From assembly GCA_034401795.1 (NCBI GenBank), contig CM067369.1:186672742-186736741 (forward strand): a stretch of DNA of 64,000 nt, read 5' to 3'. Position 1 is the first letter of the stretch, and every line of letters starts with the position of its first letter. The notes below the pieces were generated by a model that saw only the letters and a list, made by a program, of their open reading frames with translations, ran no database searches and had not been told where the DNA came from. The DNA is from Chaetoderma sp. LZ-2023a. Lineage: Eukaryota; Mollusca; Caudofoveata; Chaetodermatida; Chaetodermatidae. Both the position numbers and the translations under genes were made by a program. This document shows positions 37,144 to 49,640 of the stretch, in pieces.

Positions 37144-38800
37144 CACCTGTGCAAAAGTTAAGCACCACCCTATTTTTACGCACATGCGAGGGTATATTCA
37201 TGTGCTATGAAGAAAGCAATAGCATAAACATTTATGTACCCATCCATCTTAGTGCAAGAGGTAATAATGCACCTAGAGGAATACTGATTATGATGGTGGG
37301 GAAACACTGTATGTTTTTGTTTGAACTTGAAAACGAGGCCTGAATATGGTTGCGTTGACACAACTGACAACTATTGCCCTACAGTTGACACACGTGGCTA
37401 GATTGTCAATAATGGTGTCTGAAAACGAAGTTTAACATCTGTGCACGAGTTTGAAACTGTCATTATTAATACCGGGTATATCCACCTTGTGCCTGGATGA
37501 CGGCCTGGACACGACGTCTCATGCTGGTCACCAACCGACTGATACGCCATTGTGGTATTCGTTGCCATTCAAGATGGAGTGCGTCTGTTAATTCCTGTAG
37601 GTTCTGCACAGGAGGATCCCTCCTTCTCACCATGTTTCCCAGAATGTCCCAGATATGCTCAATAGGGTTCATGTCAGGGCTCCTTGCTGGCCATGGTAGG
37701 GTTTCGATGGCATTCTGGCGGAGGTATTCATGCACAGCTCTAGCACGATGTGGTCGGGCGTTGTCATCCATGAATATAGGGTGGGTTCCAGGTGCATGAT
37801 TTACAAAATGAGGGACCACAACTCTATCCAGTATGGAATCTTGATATCTTTGTCCATTTAGTGTTCCAGGTACAGTCAACAGATCCAGCTTACAATCAAA
37901 TGAGATGCACCCCCATATCATAACGGAACCTCCACCAAATGGAACTTCTTCCATGATGTTACGTTGGTCGTACGCCGTGCGTCTGGACCTCCATACACGA
38001 GTTCGACCATCTGTGGCATGAAGCAGGAACCGACTTTCATCGGACCAGTGTACCCGTCTCCAGGATCTCATGTTCCAGTGTCTTCTTTCGTTGCACCACC
38101 TCAGACGCTCCTCTTTGTGGTGTGCAGTGAGGAGAGGACGTCTGACAGGTCTCCTAGCTTTCATGCCAGCAGCATACAGTCTCCTTTTGACGGTAGACAT
38201 TGACACTCTATTGCGCATTTCCCATTGCTGGCTGAGCACTCTGCTGTTGGTGAATGGAGATCTCCTAACAAGGCGTACTAGGGCTCGATCATCACGGGCA
38301 GGAGTCTTCTTCAGTCTTCCAGATCTAGGCCTGTCCTTCACCTCGTTAGTTTGCCAATGTTTTGCAATCAAACGACTGATTACAGTATGGTTAATGTTCA
38401 GCTGTCTGCCAATCTCTCTGCATGACATACCAGTGGTATGCATGCCTATGATTTGCCATTTCACACGATCACTTAACCTTCGTCTTGCCATAGCGGTTCA
38501 CAATCAAGAGCTAATTCTCTCTGTACAAATAAACCACGGTCATGAACACAAAATTCCTAATCTTGTCGCCTAAATCTGTATGTAATGTTCTACACCTCAA
38601 ACTGGACTTTTACATAACTGAACACGTGTGCTGTTTCCCGCCACGCACGGACATCAAGCGGCGTGAAGTCATGCATGCATGTGCATTTCGTACTTGGAAT
38701 TATGTCAACTAACGCGGGGACAAAAAGTATGGCAGTCTAGTTGTACCATCATGTTTCTACGTTCTATTGTTTTTGCTGGTGCTTAACTTTTGCACAGGTG
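37144..38800 (-). mobile_element. Tc1-family DNA transposon, complete copy A
   Basis: 1657 bp, bounded by identical 24 bp inverted repeats beginning CACCTGTGCAAAAGTTAAGC, with TA on both sides (37142-37143; 38801-38802). It holds one transposase gene on the minus strand. It sits in the inverted unit-end segment. The matching 1659 bp copy lies at 52542-54200. Confidence 0.97.
37466..38491 (-). CDS. Tc1-type DD34E transposase, copy A
   Basis: A 341-residue uninterrupted transposase that would bind the element's inverted repeats, cut it out and insert it at TA. Residues 1-50 form a helix-turn-helix domain (REIGRQLNINHTVISRLIAK), followed by the RPRSGR hinge at 54-59 and a second DNA-binding helix region to about 115. 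The catalytic triad is visible: D151 in HWSDESRF, D243 in FMDDNARPH and E278 in NPIEHIWD, giving 34 residues between the last two. The glycine-rich FGGGSVMIWG lies at 185-194. Length is normal for Tc1 transposases. It ends GGYTRY; copy B, by a 2-base indel, runs on to 353 residues. Only 8 other residue differences from copy B were counted, so both are recent. The start at 38491 is the only upstream methionine that keeps the full domain. Confidence 0.96.
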   Translation of the reverse strand: MARRRLSDRVKWQIIGMHTTGMSCREIGRQLNINHTVISRLIAKHWQTNEVKDRPRSGRLKKTPARDDRALVRLVRRSPFTNSRVLSQQWEMRNRVSMSTVKRRLYAAGMKARRPVRRPLLTAHHKEERLRWCNERRHWNMRSWRRVHWSDESRFLLHATDGRTRVWRSRRTAYDQRNIMEEVPFGGGSVMIWGCISFDCKLDLLTVPGTLNGQRYQDSILDRVVVPHFVNHAPGTHPIFMDDNARPHRARAVHEYLRQNAIETLPWPARSPDMNPIEHIWDILGNMVRRRDPPVQNLQELTDALHLEWQRIPQWRISRLVTSMRRRVQAVIQAQGGYTRY

Positions 38801-39167
38801 TATACATAGAATTATTTTATCCTTTGATCCACAGGTAACATTTTTTAATAAATCCTGTGTTCGATCACTGGTATTTCCTTACTTATGTGAATAATAGACT
38901 CTGTTTCACCATGTCAAGCACCTGGATAACGCATGTTACCGGGCGCTACTTAAACAATGCCGGGCCAATGAACCGGAAAACGTGCAAAAGAACTTTATCC
39001 AGTCTCAAACATACATGAGCCTTTTTACATTTCCTTATGTAGCGGAGTGGCTGGAGATGGGTGGGAAAAGATAATGCAGTCACGCAGCACCAGTGCTTCC
39101 ACCTCCCAGTGTAGACAGGACAGGAGATCTGCAGTAGGTTAGTCAACATGGCCATGGATTCTACAAT

Positions 39168-39544
39168 GGGCCAGTTTTAGCTATGCCCCGCCAATCTCAA
39201 GTTAAGCTCCACCAACGTTTCGCCTTTGTTGGGATCGATCAATCGACCTCTGACCTCCCTGACTATCGATTTCCAGAAAGTTATATAGGTAAGTCGTTGC
39301 ATATTTTGAAACTAAGTTGACTGGGCGCTGTTGCTGCCTATGGCAGCAATAGCGCCCAGTCAATTTAGTTTCAAAATATTCAACCGAATGTGTATTAAAT
39401 AGTAAACACATACAATTCGTACAACAGCGCTTTGTCCGTCTTCAATTAAGCGTTCGTGACATACTAATCTACGTCATGCGTGGCGTAATTAATTATGACA
39501 CGTCACATCGTTGATTATGACGTCATCGGATACAAATGAAGTCC
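39168..39544 (-). mobile_element. Hairpin MITE, reverse orientation
   Basis: It reads 'gggccagttttagctatgcc' at 39168, the hairpin at about 39294-39382 with arms nearly perfect around ttgctgccTATggcagcaa, then TGACGTCA-like sites (attatgacgtcatcgg near 39513) and 'gaagtcc' at the far end. AAT precedes and ATTT follows, as expected for an inverted ATT duplication context. Confidence 0.82.
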
Positions 39545-40590
<1,046 letters not shown>

Positions 40591-40591
40591 C

Positions 40592-40790
<199 letters not shown>

Positions 40791-41081
40791 AATTCTAGGC
40801 TTTAGGGATGGTCTCCCAGAATGGCATGTGTTCGAAACCCACGAAGCCACGAGGGTGAAGGCTTTAGTCATCCTAAGTTTTCCACTCTGAATAGCAGGCA
40901 GTCTGTGATAAAATTCACTAGAGTGAGAAAACGGCTAACACAGTGTATCATAGTTGGTTAACTTTTCTTAGTTTAAACTAACTGAGGGTCAGGGTACTAA
41001 CTACCGCGAGATCGGGCTTGGCAGTAATAGTGTTAATCTAACTGGCTCTACAGTAGCCTAAGCAGAAAACCTTGGATTAAA

Positions 41082-41452
41082 AACTACAATACAATACAAT
41101 ACAATACAATACAATACAATACAATACAATACAATACAATACAATACAATACAATACAATACAATACAATACAATACAATACAATACAATACAATACAAT
41201 ACAATACAATACAATACAATACAATACAAATACAACACAACGCAACGTAATACAATACAATGTAATACAATACAATACAATACAATGTAATACAAGACAT
41301 TGTAATACAATACAATGCAATACAATTCAATACAATACAATACAATACAATACAATACAATACAATACAATACAATACAATACAATACAATACAATACAA
41401 TACAATACAATACAATACAATACAATACAATACAATACAATACAATACAATA
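41082..41452. repeat. ACAAT pentanucleotide array
   Basis: About 370 bp of ACAAT units. A central degenerate zone (41226-41335) contains acaac, gcaac, gtaat and gacat variants, with nearly perfect units on both sides. The period of 5 makes all six frames open in places, which explains the long Val-Leu-Tyr-Cys-Ile frames. Confidence 0.97.
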
Positions 41453-41549
41453 TGCTTTATTTCCATAGCTGTGCATGTGTGTGTCCAACTATATAGTTTG
41501 GCGTGCCACCAATAATAAAGCTATAGTGAATAAGAGACGTACAACAAAC

Positions 41550-41640
41550 ACACATACATACACACACACGCACGCACGCACGCGCACACAAGCATATCCA
41601 CGTGTGTACGCATGCACACATGCATGTACGCATGCACACA

Positions 41641-41688
<48 letters not shown>

Positions 41689-41693
41689 CACAT
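41550..41693. repeat. CACG/CGCA microsatellite
   Basis: CACA-rich then CGCA tetranucleotide units, ending in about 12 perfect units (41640-41690). Confidence 0.95.
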
Positions 41694-41792
41694 TCCTGTT
41701 TATTAGTTTAAAATATATATATGCCCTGTTTATATAGCCATATCCCTCATTTTATGTGAATGCTAGTTAAATGATTATACTATTTGTGTCTG

Positions 41793-42038
41793 TTAGAGTT
41801 TAGTTCCCAACAAGATTGTCTTGCTACGAGGTTTAGCGGGGATGGCCAGGTAAGAATATAATGCAGCTTTTCTTGTTTTGGTTTGAAATTGGAAGGCTGG
41901 GGTTATATCTGCCAAGTGTTTGAATGCCGTCTGTCTGAGTGATGAGAGGTTTTGGCGGGTACAGAGGGTGTGTGCTTTGTCTTCTGCCTCGTTATTGCAG
42001 AGTTTACATTTTATCTCTGTTCTCTGTTCTGTAACCAA
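41793..42038 (-). pseudogene. Possible LINE C-terminal tail fragment
   Basis: An 81-residue frame with CKLCNNEAEDKAHTLCTRQN, which has the C-x2-C-x(8)-H-x3-C layout common at the C-terminus of LINE polyproteins. It is followed by an alpha-helical LRQTAFKHLADITP. Nothing else of an element is recognised beside it. It could also be a chance frame. Confidence 0.4.
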
Positions 42039-42039
42039 T

Positions 42040-43080
42040 TAGAAACAAAATGGCTGAGGGGAATATATGTTGGCCCAGGTCTTGCTGATCAGCGCGAAAT
42101 AATTCCATTCACTCTGACATGTAATCGAAAAAAATGTTTAAATTTCCGAAATTCTGAAAGATAAATATCGCAAATTAAAGGGTAATGTTAGAAAACCTCT
42201 CAACTTGCGTCCATTAATGGTATTTAAGAAAACCCTGAATTTATGTGACATCTTCAGATCATATCAAAAGTAACTGGTCAAACATTATCACTATTGATCT
42301 TAAAGTTCTCCAACATTTTAAGGCCATATCCCATCTATTAAAAAACCCACAAATCTCAGTTTTTCAATTTTTTCTTTAAATTCTGTCCCAGCATATTAAC
42401 CATATTACTACCTTATGCCTGCCAGCCTGTCTGCCTGCCTGCGTGTGTGCCTGTCTGCATGTATGTCAGTCTGTCTGCCTGCCTGCCTGCCAAGCTTGAC
42501 ATTTTCATTCTAGTCACTGTCATCAAATTATTTATGGAATGAATGCTTTTACTAACGACATTTAAAAAAAACTTTTGTTGCCTTTCTTAATCTAGTATTA
42601 TCCGCATACTTTATTTATGCTATCAGAAATCCATAATACAATGGACTTCTGATGCCACAGGATATGTCACTTTGTGAATTTGTAGAATGTTGAACTCTTG
42701 AATTCTTTGTGTCAAACCACATCAACCATAGAAAAATGCGTCTGTATCTCGCATCTTGTAAGTATCGTGATTAACCTGTAGTTTGGCATGAGCTGCAGAT
42801 TCGGCAGTATGCAAAATAAAAGTAACAAAGTAAACCAATATATGGCGTGCAATAACCTTTGTGATAATATCATACATTATGCAACCAATTAGAGTTTCAA
42901 TACATACCCTTTATTGGTGTTATATGACTGGGACTTCCAGAGCTCATAAAATACTTAAATGATTGCATTGTGTTTCCTAGAAAAATATTTATGGCTTGTG
43001 CCCTCTTTGTCCAGAAGATAATGCAGGGCAGACATCAATAGATGAACATGGTAATAAATAAATAAATAAACATATATATG
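42040..43080. other. Gene-free stretch
   Basis: No gene is supported. Contains a short CTGC/CTGT-rich patch at 42417-42494. Confidence 0.5.
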
Positions 43081-43082
43081 TA

Positions 43083-43170
43083 TGTGTGCGTGCGTGCGTG
43101 CGTGCGTGCGTGTGTGCGTGCGGGGCGGGGGCGGGAAGCGGGTGGGCGGGCGGGCGGGCAGGCAAGCAGA
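43083..43170. repeat. GTGC then GGGCG-rich patch
   Basis: About 6 GTGC units followed by GGGCGGGC repeats. A second GTGC array of about 75 bp lies at 43476-43551. Confidence 0.9.
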
Positions 43171-43475
43171 CGGGCGGGCTTGTAGGTTAAAAAAGTGAGT
43201 ACTTGGACATAGATTTGTTGATGGTGTATACGAAGCATAGTATCTTCCTCACTGTGTAAGTCATCAGCGCTTTCTCCTTCTATTTGTAGCGTGGGGTGGC
43301 GGGGTTATGTGGGCTGGAGGGCTGTTAACACGCACAGAGCGCTCCACAGTACCGCCCAGGTCCCTGACTGAGTGCTGTTAGTGGTGTGAGTGCGCTGGAT
43401 GGTGGTGCTGGCAGAGTCTTGTTGACTGGTGACGCACTAGAATCTCTTTGTCCAGTTGTAGTGAGTGGAGATGGT

Positions 43476-43515
43476 GTGTGTGTGCGTGCGTGCGTGCGTG
43501 CATGCGTGTGCGCGC

Positions 43516-43546
<31 letters not shown>

Positions 43547-43551
43547 TGTGC
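43476..43551. repeat. GTGC microsatellite
   Basis: GTGTGTGTGC followed by about 14 GTGC/GCGC units. Confidence 0.92.
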
Positions 43552-43929
43552 AACAAATGTATAAAGTGCTCTGCATAGCTTTGGTACATGTGGTGAACGT
43601 AGATGGTCGTGGTGGTGTGTGTAAAAACTTGTGTGTTTTGTGGTGTAAGATTGAGGAGAAATTAACTATGTCTAAAAGTGTATTTTATGATCTAGGAATT
43701 TAGAAGTGCTATCGCCCATTTTGGCATGGTTGTTGGCGTCTGCATTTAACTTGGACAACACTTATAATTGAGGAATGGATAACACATTCGTTCATAGCAA
43801 ACAAACTTACTTTTCCACATGGCAGTTACTAGCCACGGTGCTCCTACGAAAGGAGGAATATACTGAACAAGAATACAGAGGAGCTTGTTATATCAGAGGA
43901 GGCCACTCACCTTTGGTTCCTAATGAGTG

Positions 43930-44723
43930 CTTCTCAAAAAGTCATTCACCGTAGAGTGGAGATAAACATAGCCTCAGCTTATGGAGCAACTTACAGCTTG
44001 TTTGGTGCTGGGTTTCATGAAAAATGGACTAAATCCGGTTGTGAGTAAGAAGATATACATCATCTTCATTCTGCCACGTCTCACTCATGGAGCAGAGTGA
44101 ACTTATTGACAAAGAAGTGGAACCTATGGAGACATTTGCAAGGTCATTATTACGCCAACTGCAGAGCCTTGCCCCAACTACAGCAAATCCAGCTGTCTAT
44201 GGACTACTTGGTGCACCACCAGTGTCAGCAGAATTTCATAAAAAGGTGCTCAGTCTGTTGAGAAATCTTGTTGCTGATCCATCACACCAGGAATATTCCA
44301 TTGTACTAAGACAACTTGCATTGAAGTAGATGTCGAGCAGCACATGACCGTCCTATGTACAGCGGCTTCTTCTTCAATACCAGCTTCCCTCTGCTCACAA
44401 CTTATTGGTTCATGTACCAATAAAATCAGCATAGAAACGTCAGGTGCACGAAGCAGTCGTTAGGTTCTGGGAGGTTAAGACCTGGAATGCAGCTTCAAGC
44501 ATGTCATCTATGCGACACATGTCGGATGAAATGTTCAAGTTACTAGGCACTCTTGCACGCATATGGTTAGAATCAGTTGGGACACTGCAAGAAACAGAGA
44601 AAGATATTATCAAAGAACTCCAAACAGTACCTGTGAAATGTGATAGACGTGGAACCACTTCAACCATCTGTCGACTCTGCAACCTCAATCAAGAAGATAT
44701 GTCTCACTTTCTTGCCTCCTGTA
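43930..44723 (+). pseudogene. LINE C-terminal region, left part (split by the Ty3 element)
   Basis: Recognised by a typical post-RT block in several frames. It shows 'cagcttatggagcaacttac' coding for ASAYGATY near 43975, then SLAPTTANPAVYGLLGAP (about 44166-44219) and RQLALK ending at 44329. Next come WEVKTWNAASSMSSMRHMSD (about 44473) and a terminal CRLCNLNQEDMSHFLASC block (about 44673-44722), a zinc-finger-like motif common at LINE C-termini. The block stops within the last codons because the LTR retrotransposon begins at 44724. The frame picks up again at 54638. Several frameshifts are present. The family is not identified. Confidence 0.75.
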
Positions 44724-44935
44724 TATAAAGATTGGCCCTGGGAACGTGGAATACATAAGTTAATGTTCATAGATTACAATTTATTCACGAGAGAGGCTTC
44801 GGGAACATATACGTGGACATATAGCTTCATTCGATATGCATGACTGAACTCAGCTGTCAAACCTCTAGAATACGTCATTATACCCATGGTAGAAGGTTAA
44901 ACCTGAAAAGTAACTTTTAGGGATATATCTTTACA
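44724..44935 (-). repeat. 3' LTR of the Ty3/Gypsy element
   Basis: 212 bp. On the minus strand it starts TGTAAA and ends CTTTATA. It pairs with 54421-54632, which has exactly the same length. Confidence 0.9.
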
Positions 44936-44946
44936 TCTCAGCCTCT
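44936..44946 (-). other. Polypurine tract of the Ty3/Gypsy element
   Basis: On the minus strand AGAGGCTGAGA lies directly before the 3' LTR, the place where plus-strand priming of an LTR retrotransposon occurs. It is short and interrupted by CT. Confidence 0.55.
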
Positions 44947-45098
44947 AAGAATGAAAGTGTAATCACTATGTAGCATAACTAACTATAACTAAATAATACG
45001 AATACTGATTAAAAACTCAAATGAATGACAGTTAACGATAGGTAATCAAAATAAATGGTAATGATAAAATAGAATAGGTTGACAAGTTACTGATTAAC

Positions 45099-48000
45099 TT
45101 AAAGGTCAAACTTCCTGGGCGGCTTGACTACGCGACCGCTTCTAGTAGCTACAGCACAACTATTTGTCACTGTAGATGTGATTGAATTTTGTGGATCAGA
45201 TGTCATATGAACCGATGGTGTTGTTGATGTTTCGAGACTCAGAGGTTCTGTACTCTCACTATTATCGAGTACAGGTCAAAATCCTGTTCAGTTAGCCCTG
45301 CTGGCTTTAGATGTATTCTGTTGCGACGAAACGCTGTGACACCATGATCCGTAACAAGATAAGATCTAGGTTTATCTGATTTCTCTCTCACTTCTGCTGG
45401 AACCCAAGTCCTGGGCCGCTGTTGGTACGTTACGACTGATTGATGTGGTGCAAGATCACCCAAGGCACTTGAAGATTTCTGATCATATTGTCTTTTGTGG
45501 CTATCTTGTCGAGAATGTAGGTGTTCAAGATCAGAATCATCACACTGATATCATTGAAGCCGACCACTGCAGGGAAGTTGTGTTCAATACTTATGCCGAT
45601 TGAGTATCTTAGACAGAGGATCCAATTTCCCATCTATCACTGTTGTCCGATAACTGAGTAATGCAAGATAAGGGTCTTGCCCAGAGGCCTCCGACTTCTT
45701 AAGTACGTTCTTGACAGTCTGCACCATTCTCTCGATGAATCCATTACTCTGTAGGTATGTAGGTGAACTAGTTACATGGTTAATTCCCCATTGATTACAA
45801 AATAATGCAACTTCATGACTGCTGTATTGCGGTCCATTGTCCGACACCAGATTTTCCGGAATTCCATGTTCTGCGAAAATAGATTTCATGTGATTGATAA
45901 TGGCACATGAAGTGGAAGTGTCCAACTTTCTCAATATGGGAAACTTTCTGCAATAATCAGCCACCATTACCTTTGTAATCAAACAAATCCGAACCAAGTT
46001 TCTGCCATGGAAAGCTTGGCATGCTGTGAGGATGCAATGGCTCCTTGGGCTGTTGTTTTGAGAATTGGAGACATGTCAGGCATGTGGAAGTCAACTGCTT
46101 AATATCTTTGCTGATACCAAGTCAGAATAGACAGTCTTTAGCTTTCAATAGACACTTCTCAGTGCCCATGTGACCTTGATGTATGATACGCAACATCTAT
46201 TGGTGAAGTGGACTAGGAATTACGAGGCCATGACCCTTGAGAATAAGGCCATTTTCTACACTCAAGTCCTCACAGAAGTTCCAGTAGTCTTTGAGATCGT
46301 TAGGACAGTCACTAGGATATTCAGGCCAGCCGTAATAGATTATATCTTTAAGATGACACAATACATTGTCTTGTTCTGTTTATTTACAAATTTCGGCTAA
46401 TTTTGCTGGAGTAGCTGGCAACGTGCTTGTGATGTCAGCGACTTCAATCTCAGGTACATCTGTACTGTTATTGGGCAGTTCCATACCACTAACTCGAGAC
46501 AATGCATCTGTGACAACATTTGTTTTACCTGGAATATACTTTATTTCAACATCATATTTTGCCAATCTGAGCAACAGTCTTTGTAGACGAGGTGATGCAG
46601 ATGCGATACTCTTCTTCCAGATGCTCTAAATGGGTTTGTGATCAGTTTCAATGACTACCATCTTACCATAGACATAATGATTAAACTTTTCAAGCGACGA
46701 ACTTGCTGCCAGTAATTCCCTCTCGACGTTACTGTATCGGGATTCTGAATCATTTAATGAGCAGCTAGCGTAAGCTATTCGTTTATCATCTTGTGTTAGG
46801 ACACACCCAACCCCTTTTAGACTGGCATCTGATTGAATCAGTTTCTTTATCCGGACTATAGTAGGCAAGTACTGGTACATTTGTGATAATTGCCTTTAGT
46901 TCGTTGAATGCTTTTTGTTGTTCCGGTTGCCATACATACGCTATATCTCGCTTCATTATTTGATGGATTGGTTCTGAAACTTGGGCAAGAACAGAAGAAA
47001 ACCGATTGAGATAATTGATCATTCCCATGAATGATTGTAGTTCAGTAAGATTCTCCAGAGGTGGCATGTCCATGAGTTCTTGAAGTTTATCTGAGTCCAG
47101 TTTAAGTCCAGAGGGCATCCATAAATGACCAAGAAACGATGTTTCAGCAACCTTTAATTGGAATTTGTTTGGATTGAACTTGATTTTGTTTTGATGCGCA
47201 ATATCTAGAACGTTTATGATGTGGTGATCATGAGATATTTCATCCTTCCCAAAGACGAACGTATCATCTGAGATGCCACTGACTCCATCTAGTTTACCGA
47301 AAACAGCATCCATTTTTTTCTGGAATATATCTCCACTGATCATAAGTCCAAATGGAAGGCCGGAATTTTCCCCAAGGGTGCTGAAAGTACATAGCTTACT
47401 ACTTTCTGTGTCAAGTTTCACCTGCCAATAACCATTACATGCGTCCAGAAGACTGAACTGAGTAGAACCGCTTAACTTTGGTATCACATCGTCGATTGTT
47501 CGAACATAGTTAGGATTGCGCTTCACCGCTTTATTCAGGTCGTGAGGATCCAAACATAAACGAATCAAGCCATTGTCTTTCACTGTAACTACTGTTGAAT
47601 TAACCCATGGTGTAATACTCATCCTCGACTTTGCACAGAATTGCCATTTCTGTCAGCTTATGTAGTTCCTTTTCGTATGCAGTTTGCAAATGAACAGTTA
47701 CTTGGTGTGGCGGATGTTGCAGAAGCAGTACATTACGATCAGTCTCAATATGAAATGCATGTCCTGGAAAACATCCAACACCTATAAAAACATCATTATA
47801 TTCTTTTAAGTACATAAGCTTTTGTTAATGGAAATGAATGTTCTTTATTTTGGGAATCAACAAGTTTAACTGATTGCTGTGTAGCCTTCGGCTTTGCACT
47901 CAAATTATTATTAACTGTTATTGGCCAATTAAGTTTCAGGAGATTTAATTTCTGAGCTGCAATATTACCGATAATGGCAGGGCCATTCACGTCAGCAACT

Positions 48001-48200
48001 TCCGCCTGTATAATTCTAGGACTAGAGTTATTTGGTCCTGTTACATACACAATACATCTACCTAGGTTCAGTATTTCGGCACCATCACAAGCAGATAGTT
48101 TTACTGTAGGTTTTTCCAGTTTGTATTGAGGGGAAAACAATTGCTCATATACTGATACTGGTATAATATTTGTCTCTGCACCAGAGTCTATTTTGCACAA
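45099..48200 (-). pseudogene. pol: Ty3/Gypsy pol: protease, RT, RNase H, integrase (broken)
   Basis: From the right on the minus strand: aspartic protease with CKIDSGAETNIIP near 48195; RT entry (EYNDVFIGVGCFPG near 47800) and LCLDPHDLNKAVKRNPNY near 47560. Palm motif LLDACNGYWQVKLD is near 47450 and the catalytic box ISDDTFVFG near 47260. RNase H (LIQSDASLKGVGCVLTQDD, then RELLAA and TDHKPI) spans about 46845-46626. Integrase core has SDNGPQYSSHE near 45840 and the glutamate in NGFIERMVQTVK near 45745. The end reads SGRVVKPPRKFDL before TAA at 45099-45101, typical of Ty3 pol C-termini. The frame is broken between protease and RT, within RNase H, at a stop near 46627, and several times in integrase. 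The IxDD rather than YxDD box suggests the Mag-type branch; this is inference. Confidence 0.9.
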
Positions 48201-48399
48201 AACCGAAAGTTATTTGCCATCTGGCTCAGATGATAGATTTACCTGAAGTAGTGCTTTGCCTTTGCACGGTATGGGATCGACATTGGTCACTAATGGAGCT
48301 ACATTGATAGGTCCCAAAAATACTTGGTCATTTACTGCATGTGCTAAGCGATTTATCTCATCTACATTTGCACTTGTGTCAGTGGTGTCGATGATGTAC

Positions 48400-49242
48400 T
48401 TGTTTGTATACATTTGCCAAACACGATTTGGCAAAATGACCAAATTTCTTACAATTGTGACATGTTGAATTACGTGCTGGACATCTCTCACGAGGGTGTG
48501 GTGCTCCTGCGCAATATCTACATGTAGGTGTATCTCGTTGTGTTACTGTATTGGAATATTGCTTGGGCCGTGCCCCCTGGTTGTGTTGGGAGAATTTGAG
48601 ATTATCTGCATATTTTCACGCTTTACTGACTGCATTTATGTTACACTGTGTGCTCATACGTTGCAATTGTTTTTCAGCAGATTCTTCTGCCTTTGCCATC
48701 GCTTTGGCTTTCATTAGCGTCAATGAATTACCCTCTTTAAGACATCCTTTACGCACACGTTCTGATTTCATACCAAATTCTAAAAAGTCTCTCAAAAATC
48801 GATTGTAATGTTCCTCTAGATAGTTTACTTCTATCACCAGGACACTAAGCTAAGCAATATATTCCTCGAGCAAAAGATTATCTTGACTAATGGGATGGAG
48901 TTCCCATGCTGCCATCAGCTCATTCGACTGGGGTTTGACATAACCTTCGAAATTTGTTCAGTAATTATCTAGCACTTTTTGTTCATCTGCTGGCATTCCC
49001 CAGCTATTGAACAGTTCTAGACCACGTTCACCAGTCCAAAATAGCGGATATTTGCATTGAATAGCTTCGTCTATTGTTGACATAGGGCCAGTAAATAACA
49101 ACTCACAGTGCTGTTTCCACAACTTAAGTCGATGATACAGTCCATCATCACTATTCCAATTCATAGACGGCCCTCTGTCAAGAAATGCTGCGTTACCAGT
49201 TGACATATTTTTAGGAAATGAACGAGTTGATACGATGTGCAA
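48400..49242 (-). pseudogene. gag: Ty3/Gypsy gag remnant with zinc knuckle
   Basis: The N-terminal part contains a capsid-like helical stretch, DGLYHRLKLWKQHCELLF near 49145 and GLELFNSW near 49015. The middle (about 48837-48616) is Lys/Glu-rich: KAKAMAKAEESAEKQLQRM. The C-terminus carries a cysteine pair CRYC and a CHNCKKFGHFAKSC knuckle (C-x2-C-x4-H-x4-C) near 48470-48425, which binds element RNA in packaging. Stops near 48958, 48855 and 48614 and frameshifts break it. The start is unclear because the LINE insertion lies just upstream at about 49.29 kb. Confidence 0.8.
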
Positions 49243-49249
49243 AGTTAGT

Positions 49250-49292
49250 TTTCACATTTACATCAGTGGTGTCACGAAAATAGGTTCTTTTG

Positions 49293-49329
<37 letters not shown>

Positions 49330-49640
49330 TTTACGAGGCATAAGCCCTTGGCTTGTTATTGCCTCTGGAGTTGTGTTGGTATTGTATTACTAGTGCTTGT
49401 ACTTTGTTTAGTTACAATTGTTTATTTGTTTGGTTGGCAATAATCGTTGACATTAATCAGAACCCTGGTTGACTTTGGGAGGTGCTGCGGGGCAGATGGG
49501 TTATCCCCGTGTCAGCTGCCGTGTGCCATATACGCTCATGGTTACACCTTTCTGCTCCTAGCATTTGGGTATATTTCTAGACTGTCTTATTATTATATAT
49601 CTATTAGTTGGTTATGTCATGATCGTATATTATGTCATTT
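49250..49640 (-). other. 3' region of the CR1-type LINE with ATG-repeat tail
   Basis: Non-coding on the minus strand, ending in about 14 ATG/TGA units (49289-49330; CAT on plus). A microsatellite 3' tail instead of poly(A) is usual for CR1/L2-type LINEs. Confidence 0.65.

Larger units (their letters stand above)
36470..38945 (-). repeat. Inverted partial copy of the unit end
   Basis: After unit 3 ends near 36440, the following sequence matches unit 2 and its spacer in reverse. 36470-36540 corresponds to about 23600-23520 ('gctcttttcg...cagtgtgac' and 'caaacaaaag'). 36900-37140 corresponds to about 23515-23300, with 'gaggaaagacaaagc' and 'ccatgcttcgt' in opposite sense. 38803-38900 corresponds to about 23290-23200 ('gaattattttatcctttga'). 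A MITE and a Tc1 transposon interrupt it. Confidence 0.75.

Noticed and set aside
37497..38573. Plus-strand frames opposite the Tc1 transposase (also 52849-53973)
   Set aside because: They are antisense shadows of the transposase gene, with no family resemblance of their own.
41058..41466. Open frames of 130 codons of Ile-Val-Leu-Tyr-Cys repeats
   Set aside because: They are translations of the ACAAT array, open in several frames because the period is 5.
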